Positions 19,046 through 29,276 of a stretch of DNA of 64,000 nt are shown in pieces. The translations under genes and the position numbers were made by a program. The number at the start of each line of letters is the position of its first letter. The first letter of the stretch is position 1. The notes under the pieces were generated by a model, which was not told the origin of the DNA, searched no databases, and saw only the letters and a list, made by a program, of their open reading frames with translations. Origin of the DNA: Brevundimonas sp. Root608 (GTDB lineage Bacteria; Pseudomonadota; Alphaproteobacteria; Caulobacterales; Caulobacteraceae); the NCBI RefSeq assembly GCF_001427825.1, contig NZ_LMGT01000001.1, forward strand, positions 1,050,305 through 1,114,304, given 5' to 3'.

Positions 19046-20180
19046 GTTGATCTCCGGCTCTCATGAAGCGGGCGGGGTTCTGCGGGCGGCCGTCCATCCA
19101 CACTTCGTAGTGCAGGTGAACGCCGGTGGATCGTCCGGTGGTTCCCATCGCGCCGACACGTTGTCCCAGTGCAATTCTCTGGCCAGCGGCGACCGATGTG
19201 GCGTTCAGGTGAGCATAGCGCGTCTTGAAACCTCGACCGTGGTCTATCTCGACCGTGTTGCCATAGCCTGATCGCACGCCGACGAAAGACACGATTCCGG
19301 GAGCCGGGGCGTAGATCGGCGTGTTCAGCGGGGCGGCGAAATCCTGACCCTGATGCAGGGCGGGACGGCCGTTGAACGGGTCAAAACGGACGCCGAATCC
19401 CGAAGTGGTACGGGCCGGCGTCGGGCGGCGGAACGGCATGCCCTCGGCCGCATTGGCCAGGGTCCGCATCTCCGAGAGATCGTCGGCGGCGTGACGGATG
19501 CGGACCGCGAAGGCCTCGTCGACGTCCAGCACGGCCGCGAGGGCGCGGGGATCGCGAGCCTCGACCAGCGGGCCGCCGAGGGCCGCGTCGCGCGGCGCAT
19601 AGGCGGCCGGGTTCAGGCCGGCGAGGCGGAAGGCGAGGCGCAGGCGTTCGGCGCGGGTGCGGGCCTCGTTCTCGGCGCGGGCGATCAGCCGTTCCTGATC
19701 CATGCGGACAGCGATCATGCGCTGCACCGGCGACGACCGGCTGGCGTCGAGCGGCAGGGCGGGCCGCAAGGCGGTCTGGGCCCCCTCGACGCCGCGGAAC
19801 ATGCCCATGACCTGGGTCAGGGCGGCGTGCCGGCGCTCGACCATCTGCGCCATTTCGTCGAGCGATCCGGTCGTGGCGCTCATGCGCACCACGGCGCTGT
19901 CCAGACGGGCCTGAAGGTCGGCGTTCAACCGTTCCGAGGCGGCGCGGGCGCGGGCGACGGTGCGATCCTGCTGGCTCCTGGCCACCATGTCGAAGACCAG
20001 GCTGCCCGAGGCCGTCAGGGTCCAGCCCCCCAGCAGCACCGCGGCCGCGGCGGCCATGACCTGTTTGCCGGGCGTCAGCGCCCAGGCGCGGACGGCGTCG
20101 CCGTCGCGCAGATACAGATATCGGGTCGGAAACCACTTTCCGATCAGAGACCGCCTGACGGTCGGCTCACGTTCGGTCAT
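19029..20180 (-). CDS. M23 family peptidoglycan endopeptidase (LmdC-like)
   Basis: A 383-residue protein from ATG 20180 (MTEREPTVRRSLIGKW). One membrane helix at about residues 42-62 places the rest in the periplasm. A coiled-coil-like Ala/Arg/Glu region spans about 65-185. The C-terminal LytM/M23 domain carries HQGQDFAAPLNTPIYAPA (zinc His and Asp) and GVHLHYEVWMDGRPQNP (H-x-H), with YGNTVEIDHGRGFKTRYAHL between. All zinc ligands are present, so it is probably active. A bactofilin next door is the known partner arrangement in Hyphomonas and Helicobacter-type systems. Confidence 0.9.
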   Translation of the reverse strand: MTEREPTVRRSLIGKWFPTRYLYLRDGDAVRAWALTPGKQVMAAAAAVLLGGWTLTASGSLVFDMVARSQQDRTVARARAASERLNADLQARLDSAVVRMSATTGSLDEMAQMVERRHAALTQVMGMFRGVEGAQTALRPALPLDASRSSPVQRMIAVRMDQERLIARAENEARTRAERLRLAFRLAGLNPAAYAPRDAALGGPLVEARDPRALAAVLDVDEAFAVRIRHAADDLSEMRTLANAAEGMPFRRPTPARTTSGFGVRFDPFNGRPALHQGQDFAAPLNTPIYAPAPGIVSFVGVRSGYGNTVEIDHGRGFKTRYAHLNATSVAAGQRIALGQRVGAMGTTGRSTGVHLHYEVWMDGRPQNPARFMRAGDQLVQQD

Positions 20181-20379
20181 CACGCAACGCCCCCACGTAC
20201 GAGCGGGGTTTATGCGCCGGACCATGCCCCGGGGACAAGTCTCTTCACGCATTGTTAACCATGATGGCGCGTGTTCGCGCGAACGAAGACCGTATTCGAG
20301 CCCAAAACTCGCCTGTCAGGCGAGTGCGCGAATCTCTGTAACCAATGTTACATCTGAGGTTGCAGAGAATAGTCCGTGT
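20181..20379. other. Intergenic region upstream of the M23 gene
   Basis: About 200 bp. It holds the bcp terminator (listed separately) and, between it and the M23 start, the M23 promoter region, including the AT-richer GCATTGTTAACCATGATGG around 20251-20270. I see no gene. A specific promoter could not be assigned with confidence. Confidence 0.5.
20304..20325 (-). terminator. Rho-independent terminator after bcp
   Basis: Read on the minus strand: ACTCGCC, loop TGACA, GGCGAGT, then TTTT. A 7-bp perfect stem with a U-run starting within its last base pair, 55 bp after the bcp stop. Confidence 0.7.
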
Positions 20380-20847
20380 TCAGAGCGACTTCACGGCCGC
20401 CAGCACTTCGGCCGCGTGCCCCTTGACTGAAACCTTGCGCCAGACCCGGCGGACGACGCCCTGGCCGTCGACCAGGAAGGTGGCGCGTTCGATCCCCATG
20501 TATTCGCGGCCGTAGAGCTTCTTCTGCACCCAGACGCCCCAGGCGTTGGTGACCTCCTCCGGCTCGTCGGAGGCGAGGACGACCTTCAGATCGTATTTGG
20601 CCTTGAACCGGTCCAGCTTCTTCACCGGGTCGCGCGAGACGCCGATGATCACGGCGCCGGCGGCGGCGAACTCATCGACGAGGGCCGAGAAGTCCTGGCT
20701 CTCGGTGGTGCAGCCGGGGGTGTCGGCCTTGGGGTAGAAATAGAGGACGATCGTCTTGCCCTCGAGGCCGGCGAGGGAGACGCGGGCGCCGTTGTCGGCG
20801 GCCATGTCGAATGCGGGGGCTTTCTGGCCTTCGGTGATTTCGGGCAT
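20380..20847 (-). CDS. bcp: Thioredoxin-dependent thiol peroxidase Bcp (peroxiredoxin Q)
   Basis: A 155-residue peroxiredoxin that reduces hydroperoxides with electrons from thioredoxin in the cytoplasm. ATG 20847 (MPEITEGQKAPAF) is right: GGGAG lies 12 bases upstream and an upstream extension would only translate the palindromic repeat. The peroxidatic Cys is in YPKADTPGCTTESQDF near residue 45. The resolving Cys five residues further on, found in many Bcp proteins, is absent (Ser/Gln there), so this is probably a 1-Cys or differently resolved type. The length is usual. Confidence 0.93.
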   Translation of the reverse strand: MPEITEGQKAPAFDMAADNGARVSLAGLEGKTIVLYFYPKADTPGCTTESQDFSALVDEFAAAGAVIIGVSRDPVKKLDRFKAKYDLKVVLASDEPEEVTNAWGVWVQKKLYGREYMGIERATFLVDGQGVVRRVWRKVSVKGHAAEVLAAVKSL

Positions 20848-20862
20848 GGGCTTTTTACTCCC

Positions 20863-20968
20863 GTCATCCTCGGGCTTGACCCGAGGATCGGATGTTGAGC
20901 CGCCGGTGCGAGGCCATCTTCGCACGAGCGATGGAGGGTCCGGCCCTCGGGTCAAACCCGAGGGTGAC
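20863..20968. repeat. Paired palindromic intergenic repeat, copy 1
   Basis: A 106-bp element between the bcp and tyrS genes. Left end: ATCCTCGGG (20866-20874), loop CTTGA, CCCGAGGAT (20880-20888). Right end: CCCTCGGGT (20944-20952), loop CAA, ACCCGAGGG (20956-20964). The right end is the near reverse complement of the left end, so the whole is a pair of palindromes in opposite orientation, like a REP/BIME unit. The same arrangement is found at 24088-24216. Confidence 0.85.
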
Positions 20969-20976
20969 GGCCGGCG

Positions 20977-22236
20977 TTACGTGGGGCGAACCAGAACGAT
21001 CTTCTTTTTGCCCGCCGCCAGTTTCAGGACTCCGTCGGCGTTGACGTCGCCGGCCTCGATCAGCCGGGCGCCGTCGGCGATGGCCTCGTCGTTGAGACGC
21101 AGGCCGCCGCCCTGGGCGAGGCGGCGGGCCTCGCCGTTGGAGGCGGTCAGGCCGGCCCTGGTCGTGACGGCGGCAATCATGGCGCCGATCACCTCTGCCG
21201 AGGGCAGTTCGACGGTGGGGAGGTCGGCGGACAGGGTCCCGCGCTCGAAGGCGCCCTCGGCGGCGGCGCGAGCGGTGGCGGCGGCTTCAGGGCCGTGCAG
21301 CATGGTGGTCGCGGCGTCGGCGAGCGTCTTCTTGGCGTCGTTGATGCCGGCGCCCTCGAGCGCCTCCAGCCGGGCGATCTCGTCCAGCGGCAGGTCGCTG
21401 AACAGGCGCAGGAATTTACCCACGTCGGCGTCGTCGACGTTGCGCCAGAACTGCCAGTAGTCGTACGGCGACAGCTGTTCGGCGTTGAGCCACACGGCGC
21501 CTTGCGCCGTCTTGCCCATCTTGCCGCCCGAGGCGGTCGTGAGCAGCGGGGTGGTCAGGCCGAAGGCGGCCTTGTGGTCGACCCGGCGCACCAGGTCGAC
21601 GCCCGAGACGATGTTGCCCCACTGGTCCGAGCCGCCCATCTGCAGGGTGCAGTTCCAGGCCCGGTTCAGCTCGAGGAAGTCCACCGACTGCATCAGCATG
21701 TAGTTGAACTCGAGGAAGGTCATCGGCTGTTCGCGTTCCAGCCGCAGCTTGACCGAGTCGAAGGCCAGCATCCGGTTGATGGTGAAATGCGTGCCGTATT
21801 CGCGCAGGAATTCGACATAGCCGTAGGTCGACAGCCAGGCGTCGTTGTCCAGCATGACCGCGTCGGTCGGGCCGTCGCCGAAGGTGAGGAATTTCTCGAA
21901 CACGGTGCGGATCGAGGCGATGTTGGACTGGATGGTCTCGTCGGTCAGCTGGGGCCGCGAGGCGTCCTTGCCGGTGGGGTCGCCGACCTTGGTGGTGCCG
22001 CCGCCCATCAGGACGATGGGCTTGCCGCCGGCCTGCTGCAGGCGGCGCAGCATCATGATCTGTATCAGGCTGCCGACGTGCAGCGACGGGGCCGTCGCGT
22101 CGAAGCCGATGTAGCCGGTGACGATCCCGCTCGCCGCCGCGGCGTCGAGCTCGGCCGGGTGGGTGACCTGATGGATGTAGCCGCGCGCCTGGAGGGATTT
22201 CAGGAAGTCGGACTGGAAGGCGGTCTCGGCGGTCAT
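20977..22236 (-). CDS. tyrS: Tyrosyl-tRNA synthetase
   Basis: A 419-residue class I synthetase charging tRNA-Tyr. The catalytic domain has [19 protein letters not shown] (HIGH-like loop) near residue 40, [14 protein letters not shown], and [14 protein letters not shown] near residue 200 for tyrosine. The KMSKS loop reads KMGKT, common in this branch. The C-terminal ~65 residues form an S4 RNA-binding domain ([15 protein letters not shown]). Length matches the family. Its position 20 bp after the paired repeat leaves no room for a classical terminator other than that repeat. Confidence 0.96.
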   Translation of the reverse strand: MTAETAFQSDFLKSLQARGYIHQVTHPAELDAAAASGIVTGYIGFDATAPSLHVGSLIQIMMLRRLQQAGGKPIVLMGGGTTKVGDPTGKDASRPQLTDETIQSNIASIRTVFEKFLTFGDGPTDAVMLDNDAWLSTYGYVEFLREYGTHFTINRMLAFDSVKLRLEREQPMTFLEFNYMLMQSVDFLELNRAWNCTLQMGGSDQWGNIVSGVDLVRRVDHKAAFGLTTPLLTTASGGKMGKTAQGAVWLNAEQLSPYDYWQFWRNVDDADVGKFLRLFSDLPLDEIARLEALEGAGINDAKKTLADAATTMLHGPEAAATARAAAEGAFERGTLSADLPTVELPSAEVIGAMIAAVTTRAGLTASNGEARRLAQGGGLRLNDEAIADGARLIEAGDVNADGVLKLAAGKKKIVLVRPT

Positions 22237-22288
22237 GAGTCGGGGATCAGGCTTGGCTTGGGAGGGAAGGGGCGTGTAGCACGCTCAT

Positions 22289-22867
22289 ATGGAAGCGCGA
22301 ACCGCCGGGACGTCCGGCCAACGACGGTCTTTGCTGCGCCACGCGCAGTCCGCGGGCGAGGCGGCGTCGCGGGTCGAGGTCACGGCCTGGCGTCCGCAGC
22401 ACGGGCGGCTGGCCCTGCTCTATGTGATCCATGCCCCGTCGGACGAGCTGAAGCTGCCGCCGATGGCGGAGTCGGTGCGGGTCGATCACCTGTGGCGGCA
22501 TACCTGCCTGGAGGCCTTCATCCGCACGCCGGCGGGCGAGGCCTATTGCGAGATCAACCTGTCGCCCTCGACCCGCTGGGCGGCCTATCGGTTCGGCCGC
22601 TATCGCGACGGCATGGGTAATCTGGACCTGCCGCCGCCGCATATCGAGAGCCGTTCGTACCCGGAGCGCCATGAGCTTGAGGCGCTGATCGACCTCGGCG
22701 GCGCGCCAGACCTGACCCGGTCGGACTGGCGACTCGGGCTTTCGGCTGTCATCGAGGACGCCGACGGCGCCAAGGCGTGGTGGGCGCTGGCCCATCCGGC
22801 CGGGCCGCCCGACTTCCATCACGCCGCCGCCTTCACCCTCGACCTGCCCGCCGTGGAGCCCGCATGA
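22289..22867 (+). CDS. DOMON-like domain protein
   Basis: A 192-residue cytoplasmic-looking protein, divergent from tyrS. Segments VDHLWRHTCLEAFIR, YCEINLSPSTRWAAYRF, and WRLGLSAVIEDADG-KAWWAL-HP-GPPDFHH match the conserved core of the DOMON-like family found across proteobacteria (beta-sandwich, relative of carbohydrate/heme-binding DOMON domains). No enzyme motif. Its function is unknown. The stop overlaps the start of the NamZ-family gene by 4 bp, suggesting linked roles. Confidence 0.75.
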   Translation: MEARTAGTSGQRRSLLRHAQSAGEAASRVEVTAWRPQHGRLALLYVIHAPSDELKLPPMAESVRVDHLWRHTCLEAFIRTPAGEAYCEINLSPSTRWAAYRFGRYRDGMGNLDLPPPHIESRSYPERHELEALIDLGGAPDLTRSDWRLGLSAVIEDADGAKAWWALAHPAGPPDFHHAAAFTLDLPAVEPA

Positions 22868-24066
22868 AATTCGGCATCGACCGCCTGCTGTCCGAGCCCG
22901 CGCTGAGGGCCGCGCTGAAGGGGCGCAGGGTCGCGCTGCTGGGGCATCCGGCCTCGGTCACGGCGGACCTGACGCATTCGCTGGACGCGCTGATGGCCTG
23001 TCCCGACCTGACCGTGACGGCCGCGTTCGGGCCGCAGCATGGCATGCGCGGCGACCTGCAGGACAATATGATGGAGTCCCCCGACTTCACCGATCCGCGC
23101 CACGGCATCCCGGTGTTCAGCCTGTACGGCGAGGCGCGGCGGCCGAGCGGCCAGGCGATGGGGACGTTCGACGTCCTGCTGGTCGACATGCAGGACCTGG
23201 GCTGCCGCATCTACACCTTCGTGACGACCCTGCTGTACGTGCTCGAGGAGTCGGCGAAGCACGGCAAGGCGGTGTGGGTGCTGGACCGGCCCAACCCGGC
23301 CGGGCGGCCGGTCGAGGGCACGACCCTGCTGCCGGGCTGGGAGAGTTTCGTCGGGGCCGGGCCGATGCCGATGCGGCACGGCATGACCCTGGGCGAGATG
23401 GGGCGGTGGTTCATCGACCACTTCAAACTGGATGTGGAATACCGCGTCATTGAAATGCGCGGCTGGGCGCCCGAACAGGGTCCGGGCTTCGGCTGGCCGA
23501 TCGGCGAGCGGAGCTGGATCAATCCGAGCCCCAACGCCGCCAACCTGTCGATGGCGCGGGCCTATGCCGGGACGGTGATGCTGGAGGGCACGACCCTGTC
23601 CGAGGGCCGGGGCACGACGCGGCCGCTGGAGCTGTTCGGGGCGCCGGACATCGACGCCCGGGCGGTGATCGCCGAGATGCAGGCGTTCGCGCCGAAGTGG
23701 CTGGAAGGCTGCCGGCTGCGCGACTGCTGGTTCGAGCCGACCTTCCACAAACACGTCGGGACCCTGTGCAACGGGGTGCAGATTCACGTCGACGACCCGG
23801 CCTATGACCATGCGGCGTTCCGGCCGTGGCGGCTGCAGGCGCTGGGGTTCAAGGCGATCCGGCGGCGGTATCCGGACTACGCCCTGTGGCGCGACTTCCC
23901 GTACGAATACGTCTTCGACAGGCTGGCCATCGACGTCATCAACGGCGGGCCGGGCTTGAGGGAATGGGTCGATGATGCGGCCTCGACGTCCGCCGATCTG
24001 GAGGCGCTGGCCGGCCCGGACGAGGCGGCGTGGGTGGAGCTGCGGCGGCCGTACCTGCTGTACTGA
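22864..24066 (+). CDS. DUF1343 / NamZ-family exo-beta-N-acetylmuramidase (GH171)
   Basis: A 400-residue protein from ATG 22864. It matches the DUF1343/YbbC family, whose characterised members (NamZ) release terminal MurNAc from peptidoglycan fragments. Recognisable: GRRVALLGHPASVTADLTHS near residue 20, FGPQHGMRGDLQDNM near 56, LLVDMQDLGCRIYTF near 100, VWVLDRPNPAGRPVEG near 138, and MARAYAGTVMLEGTTLSEGRGTT near 232. No signal peptide is evident, so a cytoplasmic recycling role is more likely than a secreted lytic one. Activity is inferred from the family. Confidence 0.85.
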   Translation: MKFGIDRLLSEPALRAALKGRRVALLGHPASVTADLTHSLDALMACPDLTVTAAFGPQHGMRGDLQDNMMESPDFTDPRHGIPVFSLYGEARRPSGQAMGTFDVLLVDMQDLGCRIYTFVTTLLYVLEESAKHGKAVWVLDRPNPAGRPVEGTTLLPGWESFVGAGPMPMRHGMTLGEMGRWFIDHFKLDVEYRVIEMRGWAPEQGPGFGWPIGERSWINPSPNAANLSMARAYAGTVMLEGTTLSEGRGTTRPLELFGAPDIDARAVIAEMQAFAPKWLEGCRLRDCWFEPTFHKHVGTLCNGVQIHVDDPAYDHAAFRPWRLQALGFKAIRRRYPDYALWRDFPYEYVFDRLAIDVINGGPGLREWVDDAASTSADLEALAGPDEAAWVELRRPYLLY

Positions 24067-24087
24067 TCAGGTCCGCCACTCCTGGCC

Positions 24088-24216
24088 GTCATCCTCGGGC
24101 TTGACCCGAGGATCGGACGTCATCGGGACGGGACGCCGGGGGGGCCGCGAGCGGCGAACCATCGGCCCGCGCTGAGCACCGGACAATCCGGCCCTCGGGT
24201 CAAGCCCGAGGGTGAC
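24088..24216. repeat. Paired palindromic intergenic repeat, copy 2
   Basis: A 129-bp element between the converging NamZ-family and hydrolase genes. Left end: ATCCTCGGG (24091-24099), loop CTTGA, CCCGAGGAT (24105-24113). Right end: CCCTCGGG (24192-24199), loop TCAAG, CCCGAGGG (24205-24212). Left and right ends match copy 1 over about 30 bp each, but the interior is different in sequence and length. It may also serve as a bidirectional transcription stop. Confidence 0.85.
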
Positions 24217-24232
24217 GAACGGTATGGGGCGA

Positions 24233-24883
24233 TCAGGCCGGCTTTTCGGCCAGCCGCTTGTCCAGATAGGCGCCGACGCGGCGTTCGACGGCGTCGATGT
24301 GGTCCTGCCAGAAGTGGGTCGCGCCCTCTTCCAGTTCATAGTCGATGATGATGCCCTTCTGGGTGCGCAGCTTGTTGACGACGCGCTCGACCTCGACCGG
24401 CGGGACGACGGTGTCGTTGGTGCCGTGCAGGAACAGGCCCGAGGCCGGGCAGGGGGCCAGGAAGCTGAAGTCGTACATGTTCGAGGGCGGCGAGACCGAG
24501 ATGAAGCCGTCCGTCTCGGGGCGGCGCATCAGGAGCTGCATGCCGATATAGGCGCCGAACTGATAGCCGGCGACCCACGTCTGGGAGGCGCCGGGATTGT
24601 TGGACTGCAGCCAGTCGAGGGCGGTGGCCGCGTCGGCCAGTTCGCCGATGCCGCTGTCGAACTCGCCCTGCGACTTGCCCACGCCGCGGCTGTTGTAGCG
24701 CAGCGTCGCGAAGCCGCGCTTCTGGAACAGCTGGTACAGCGTCACGGTGACCGGGTTGTTCATATGCCCGTTCGCCTTGGGGTGCGGATGCAGAATCAGG
24801 GCGATCGGCGCGTTCGGGCGCTTGCCCGGGGAGTAGCGGCCTTCGATGCGGCCGGAGGCGCCGGGCAGGATGACTTCAGGCAT
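24233..24883 (-). CDS. Alpha/beta hydrolase-fold protein with missing nucleophile
   Basis: A 216-residue alpha/beta-hydrolase fold of the COG2945 type. IALILHPHPKANGHMNN near residue 26 (oxyanion strand), LRYNSRGVGKSQGEFD near 60, LFLHGTNDTVVPP near 148 (Asp of the triad), and GATHFWQD near 188 (His). The nucleophile elbow, normally G-x-S-x-G, reads AGYQFGAY near residue 105, so the catalytic Ser is replaced by Gln. It is unlikely to be a normal esterase or lipase; a binding or altered catalytic role is possible. Divergent from iscR. Confidence 0.8.
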   Translation of the reverse strand: MPEVILPGASGRIEGRYSPGKRPNAPIALILHPHPKANGHMNNPVTVTLYQLFQKRGFATLRYNSRGVGKSQGEFDSGIGELADAATALDWLQSNNPGASQTWVAGYQFGAYIGMQLLMRRPETDGFISVSPPSNMYDFSFLAPCPASGLFLHGTNDTVVPPVEVERVVNKLRTQKGIIIDYELEEGATHFWQDHIDAVERRVGAYLDKRLAEKPA

Positions 24884-25041
24884 GTGCGGCGAAATCCGTG
24901 TTCAACTGTCGTTTCGCATCTGCGTAATACTTGACCGCAGCGGTAGGACTTTCTAAGTCCCGCCTGCGCGCCGACGCCTTTGCGAAGGCGCGGGTTCTAG
25001 CACAGGACCCTCGAAAAGCGCGCGATTTTTGAAGGTGCGCG
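24884..25041 (+). promoter_or_regulatory. iscR/suf promoter region with candidate IscR-type site
   Basis: 158 bp upstream of iscR, shared with the divergent hydrolase gene. TTGACC (24931-24936) resembles a -35 box, and TCTAAG (24952-24957) could serve as -10 with a short 15-bp spacer. The stretch ATACTTGACCGCAGCGGTAGGACT around 24927-24950 is an imperfect inverted repeat (GACCG / CGGTA) that partly resembles known IscR type 1 sites (ATA-x2-TGAC). If so, IscR would bind over the -35 box and repress its own operon. This is a visual match only. Confidence 0.35.
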
Positions 25042-25527
25042 ATGCGTCTGTCGACCAAGGGACGATACGCCGTGATGGCGATGGCCGATCTGGCCAAGAA
25101 CGGGCAGGCCGAGGGCGTGGTTCGAGCCGTGTCCCTGGCCGAGATCGCGACGCGTCAGGAGATCTCGCTGAGCTATCTGGAACAGCTGTTCGCCCGGTTG
25201 CGCAAGAGCGGCCTGGTGCAAAGCGTGCGGGGCCCCGGCGGCGGCTATCGCCTGGCCAAGGGGGCGAACGAGACCGTGGTGGCCGAGATCGTTCTGGCCG
25301 TCGACGAACCCATCCGCGCCACCCGCTGCATCGGCCAGTCGTCGCCCAAGGGCTGCATGATGGCCGGCGAGCGCTGCATCACCCACAATCTGTGGGAAGA
25401 CCTCGGCGACGAAATCCACCGCTATCTGGCCGGCGTGTCGCTGGAAGACGTGGTCATGAACCGCACCGGAGCGCGGCGCCGCGCGACCGAGTCCGAAGCC
25501 CGGGCCGACATGGGGGTGGCGGCGTGA
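25042..25527 (+). CDS. iscR: Rrf2-family Fe-S regulator IscR
   Basis: A 161-residue transcription factor that senses Fe-S cluster status and controls suf genes. Winged-helix start MRLSTKGRYAVMAMADLA, recognition region SLAEIATRQEISLSYLEQLFARLRKSGLV, wing SVRGPGGGYRLA. Cluster-binding cysteines are in RCIGQSSPKGCMMAGERCITH (C-x8-C-x6-C-x2-H), so it can ligate a [2Fe-2S] cluster. It heads the SUF operon and its stop overlaps the GTG of the desulfurase gene. Confidence 0.92.
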   Translation: MRLSTKGRYAVMAMADLAKNGQAEGVVRAVSLAEIATRQEISLSYLEQLFARLRKSGLVQSVRGPGGGYRLAKGANETVVAEIVLAVDEPIRATRCIGQSSPKGCMMAGERCITHNLWEDLGDEIHRYLAGVSLEDVVMNRTGARRRATESEARADMGVAA

Positions 25528-26662
25528 GCGGCGTCTATCTGGACTACAACGCCTCCGGCCTGGTCCGTCCCGAGGTTCAGGACGTGATGGCGCAGGCCCT
25601 GGCCGACAACGGCAACCCGTCGGCGGTGCATGCGGCCGGGCGGCGGGCGCGGGCGAGGATCGAGACGGCGCGGGCGCAGGTGGCCGAACTGGTCGGGGCC
25701 GATTCCCAATCGGTGGTGTTTTCGTCGGGCGGCACCGAATCCAACGCCCAGGCCATCATCAGCGCCATCGCGGCGGGCTGCGAGCGGCTGATCGTCGGCG
25801 CGACCGAGCATCCGTGCGTGGCCGAGGCCGCGACGGCCTCGGGCAAGCCGGTGAAGATGCTGCCGGTCGACGCGCGCGGCGTCGTGGACCTGAACAAGCT
25901 GCGCCAGCTGCTGGGTCAACCGGGCAAGGCGGTGGTGGCCATCCATCACGCCAACAACGAAAGCGGGGTGATCCAGCCGATCGTGGAAGCCGCGCGGCTG
26001 GTGCGGGCGGCGGGCGGCTGGCTGCACGTCGACGCCATCCAGTCGGCGGGCAAGATCCCGGTCGATATCCGCGAACTCAGGGCCGACAGCCTGACCCTGT
26101 CCGCGCACAAGCTGGGCGGCCCGCAGGGCGTCGGCGCCCTGGTGCTGGGCGAGGGCCGCGAGGCCGTGCGCATCCTGCACGGAGCGGGGCAGGAGCGCGG
26201 TCTGCGGGCCGGGACCGAGAATGTGCCGGGAATTGCGGGCTTTGGCGCCGCGGCGGTCTGCGCCGCGCGTGACCTGCCGACGGCGATGGCGCACGCCAGA
26301 TGGCGCGACGCGGCTGAAGCCGTGGTCAAGAAGGCCGGGGCGACCATCATCGGCGAAGGGGCCGAACGCCTGCCCAACACCCTGTTCATGGCCGTGTCCG
26401 ACTGGGAGAGCCCGCAGCAGCTGATCACGCTTGATCTGATGGGCCTGATGGTCTCGGCCGGCTCGGCCTGTTCGTCGGGCAAGACCAAACCCTCGCGGGC
26501 CATCCTGGCCACGGGCCGGATCGACATGGCCACGGGCGGCATCCGCATTTCCGGGGGCTGGGGCACGGTCGAGGATGACTGGAAGCGGTTCGCCGCAGCC
26601 TGGGTCGAGGCCTATGGCAAGCACCGCGAACGGTCCGCCGCCCGCGCGAAGGAAGTCGCCTG

Positions 26663-26663
<1 letters not shown>
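25524..26663 (+). CDS. Cysteine desulfurase, class I (NifS/IscS-like)
   Basis: A 379-residue PLP enzyme that takes sulfur from cysteine. GTG 25524 overlaps the iscR stop by 4 bp. Signatures: [14 protein letters not shown] at the start, [12 protein letters not shown] near residue 71, [13 protein letters not shown] near 143 (PLP), [15 protein letters not shown] near 195 (PLP Lys), and [14 protein letters not shown] near 320, whose Cys is the persulfide carrier on a class I type loop. A second, SufS-type desulfurase lies five genes on, so the operon has two sulfur donors. The usual IscS length is ~400; this one is slightly short. Confidence 0.9.
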
Positions 26664-28125
<1,462 letters not shown>

Positions 28126-28129
<4 letters not shown>

Positions 28130-28526
28130 GCGCGCGACAATCTCTTCTCAGCTTGCGTATTCGGCACGCATCGATGGCGGCGGAACTGATCGAAGAGGCC
28201 GTCGGGCAAGCCGCGAAGGTCAAGTGGACGGCCGGCGACGCGCGCGTCGCGCCGAACGGGCGTTCTATCGGTGGCGCGCGCGACGAAACCTACTGCGCCT
28301 TCGACGTCCCTGAGGCCGGAACCCTGGCTTTGAACGCCGCGATCATCGCCTTGGGTAATCGACTGGAGAGTCGATCCGCCGCTTTGACGGCGTTGGCGGT
28401 GCAGGGCGCCGACATAGAACTCTACGCCACGGCTGATGAAGCGAAGCGCGGCGAAATGATCGAGGCGGCGACGATTGCCGCCCTCGCCCGGCTGAACGCT
28501 GGGCTCGCTATCGATTGGTACAAGTG

Positions 28527-28527
<1 letters not shown>
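28126..28527 (+). CDS. DUF4279-like protein inserted in the suf operon
   Basis: A 133-residue protein from GTG 28126 (4-bp overlap with sufB) or ATG 28174. The pattern [18 protein letters not shown], a middle [11 protein letters not shown], then [22 protein letters not shown] and [35 protein letters not shown] resembles the DUF4279 family of small proteins with no known role. No metal or cluster-binding cysteines (a single Cys). It sits between sufB and sufC, which are normally adjacent, and its stop overlaps the sufC start. The DUF call is from memory of the pattern, so treat it as tentative. Confidence 0.6.

Positions 28528-29272
<745 letters not shown>

Positions 29273-29276
<4 letters not shown>

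Noticed and set aside
20848..20955. Longer N-terminus of Bcp reading through the palindromic repeat
   Set aside because: It would translate the repeat (TSDPRVKPEDDG), lacks a ribosome-binding site and is not like other Bcp proteins.
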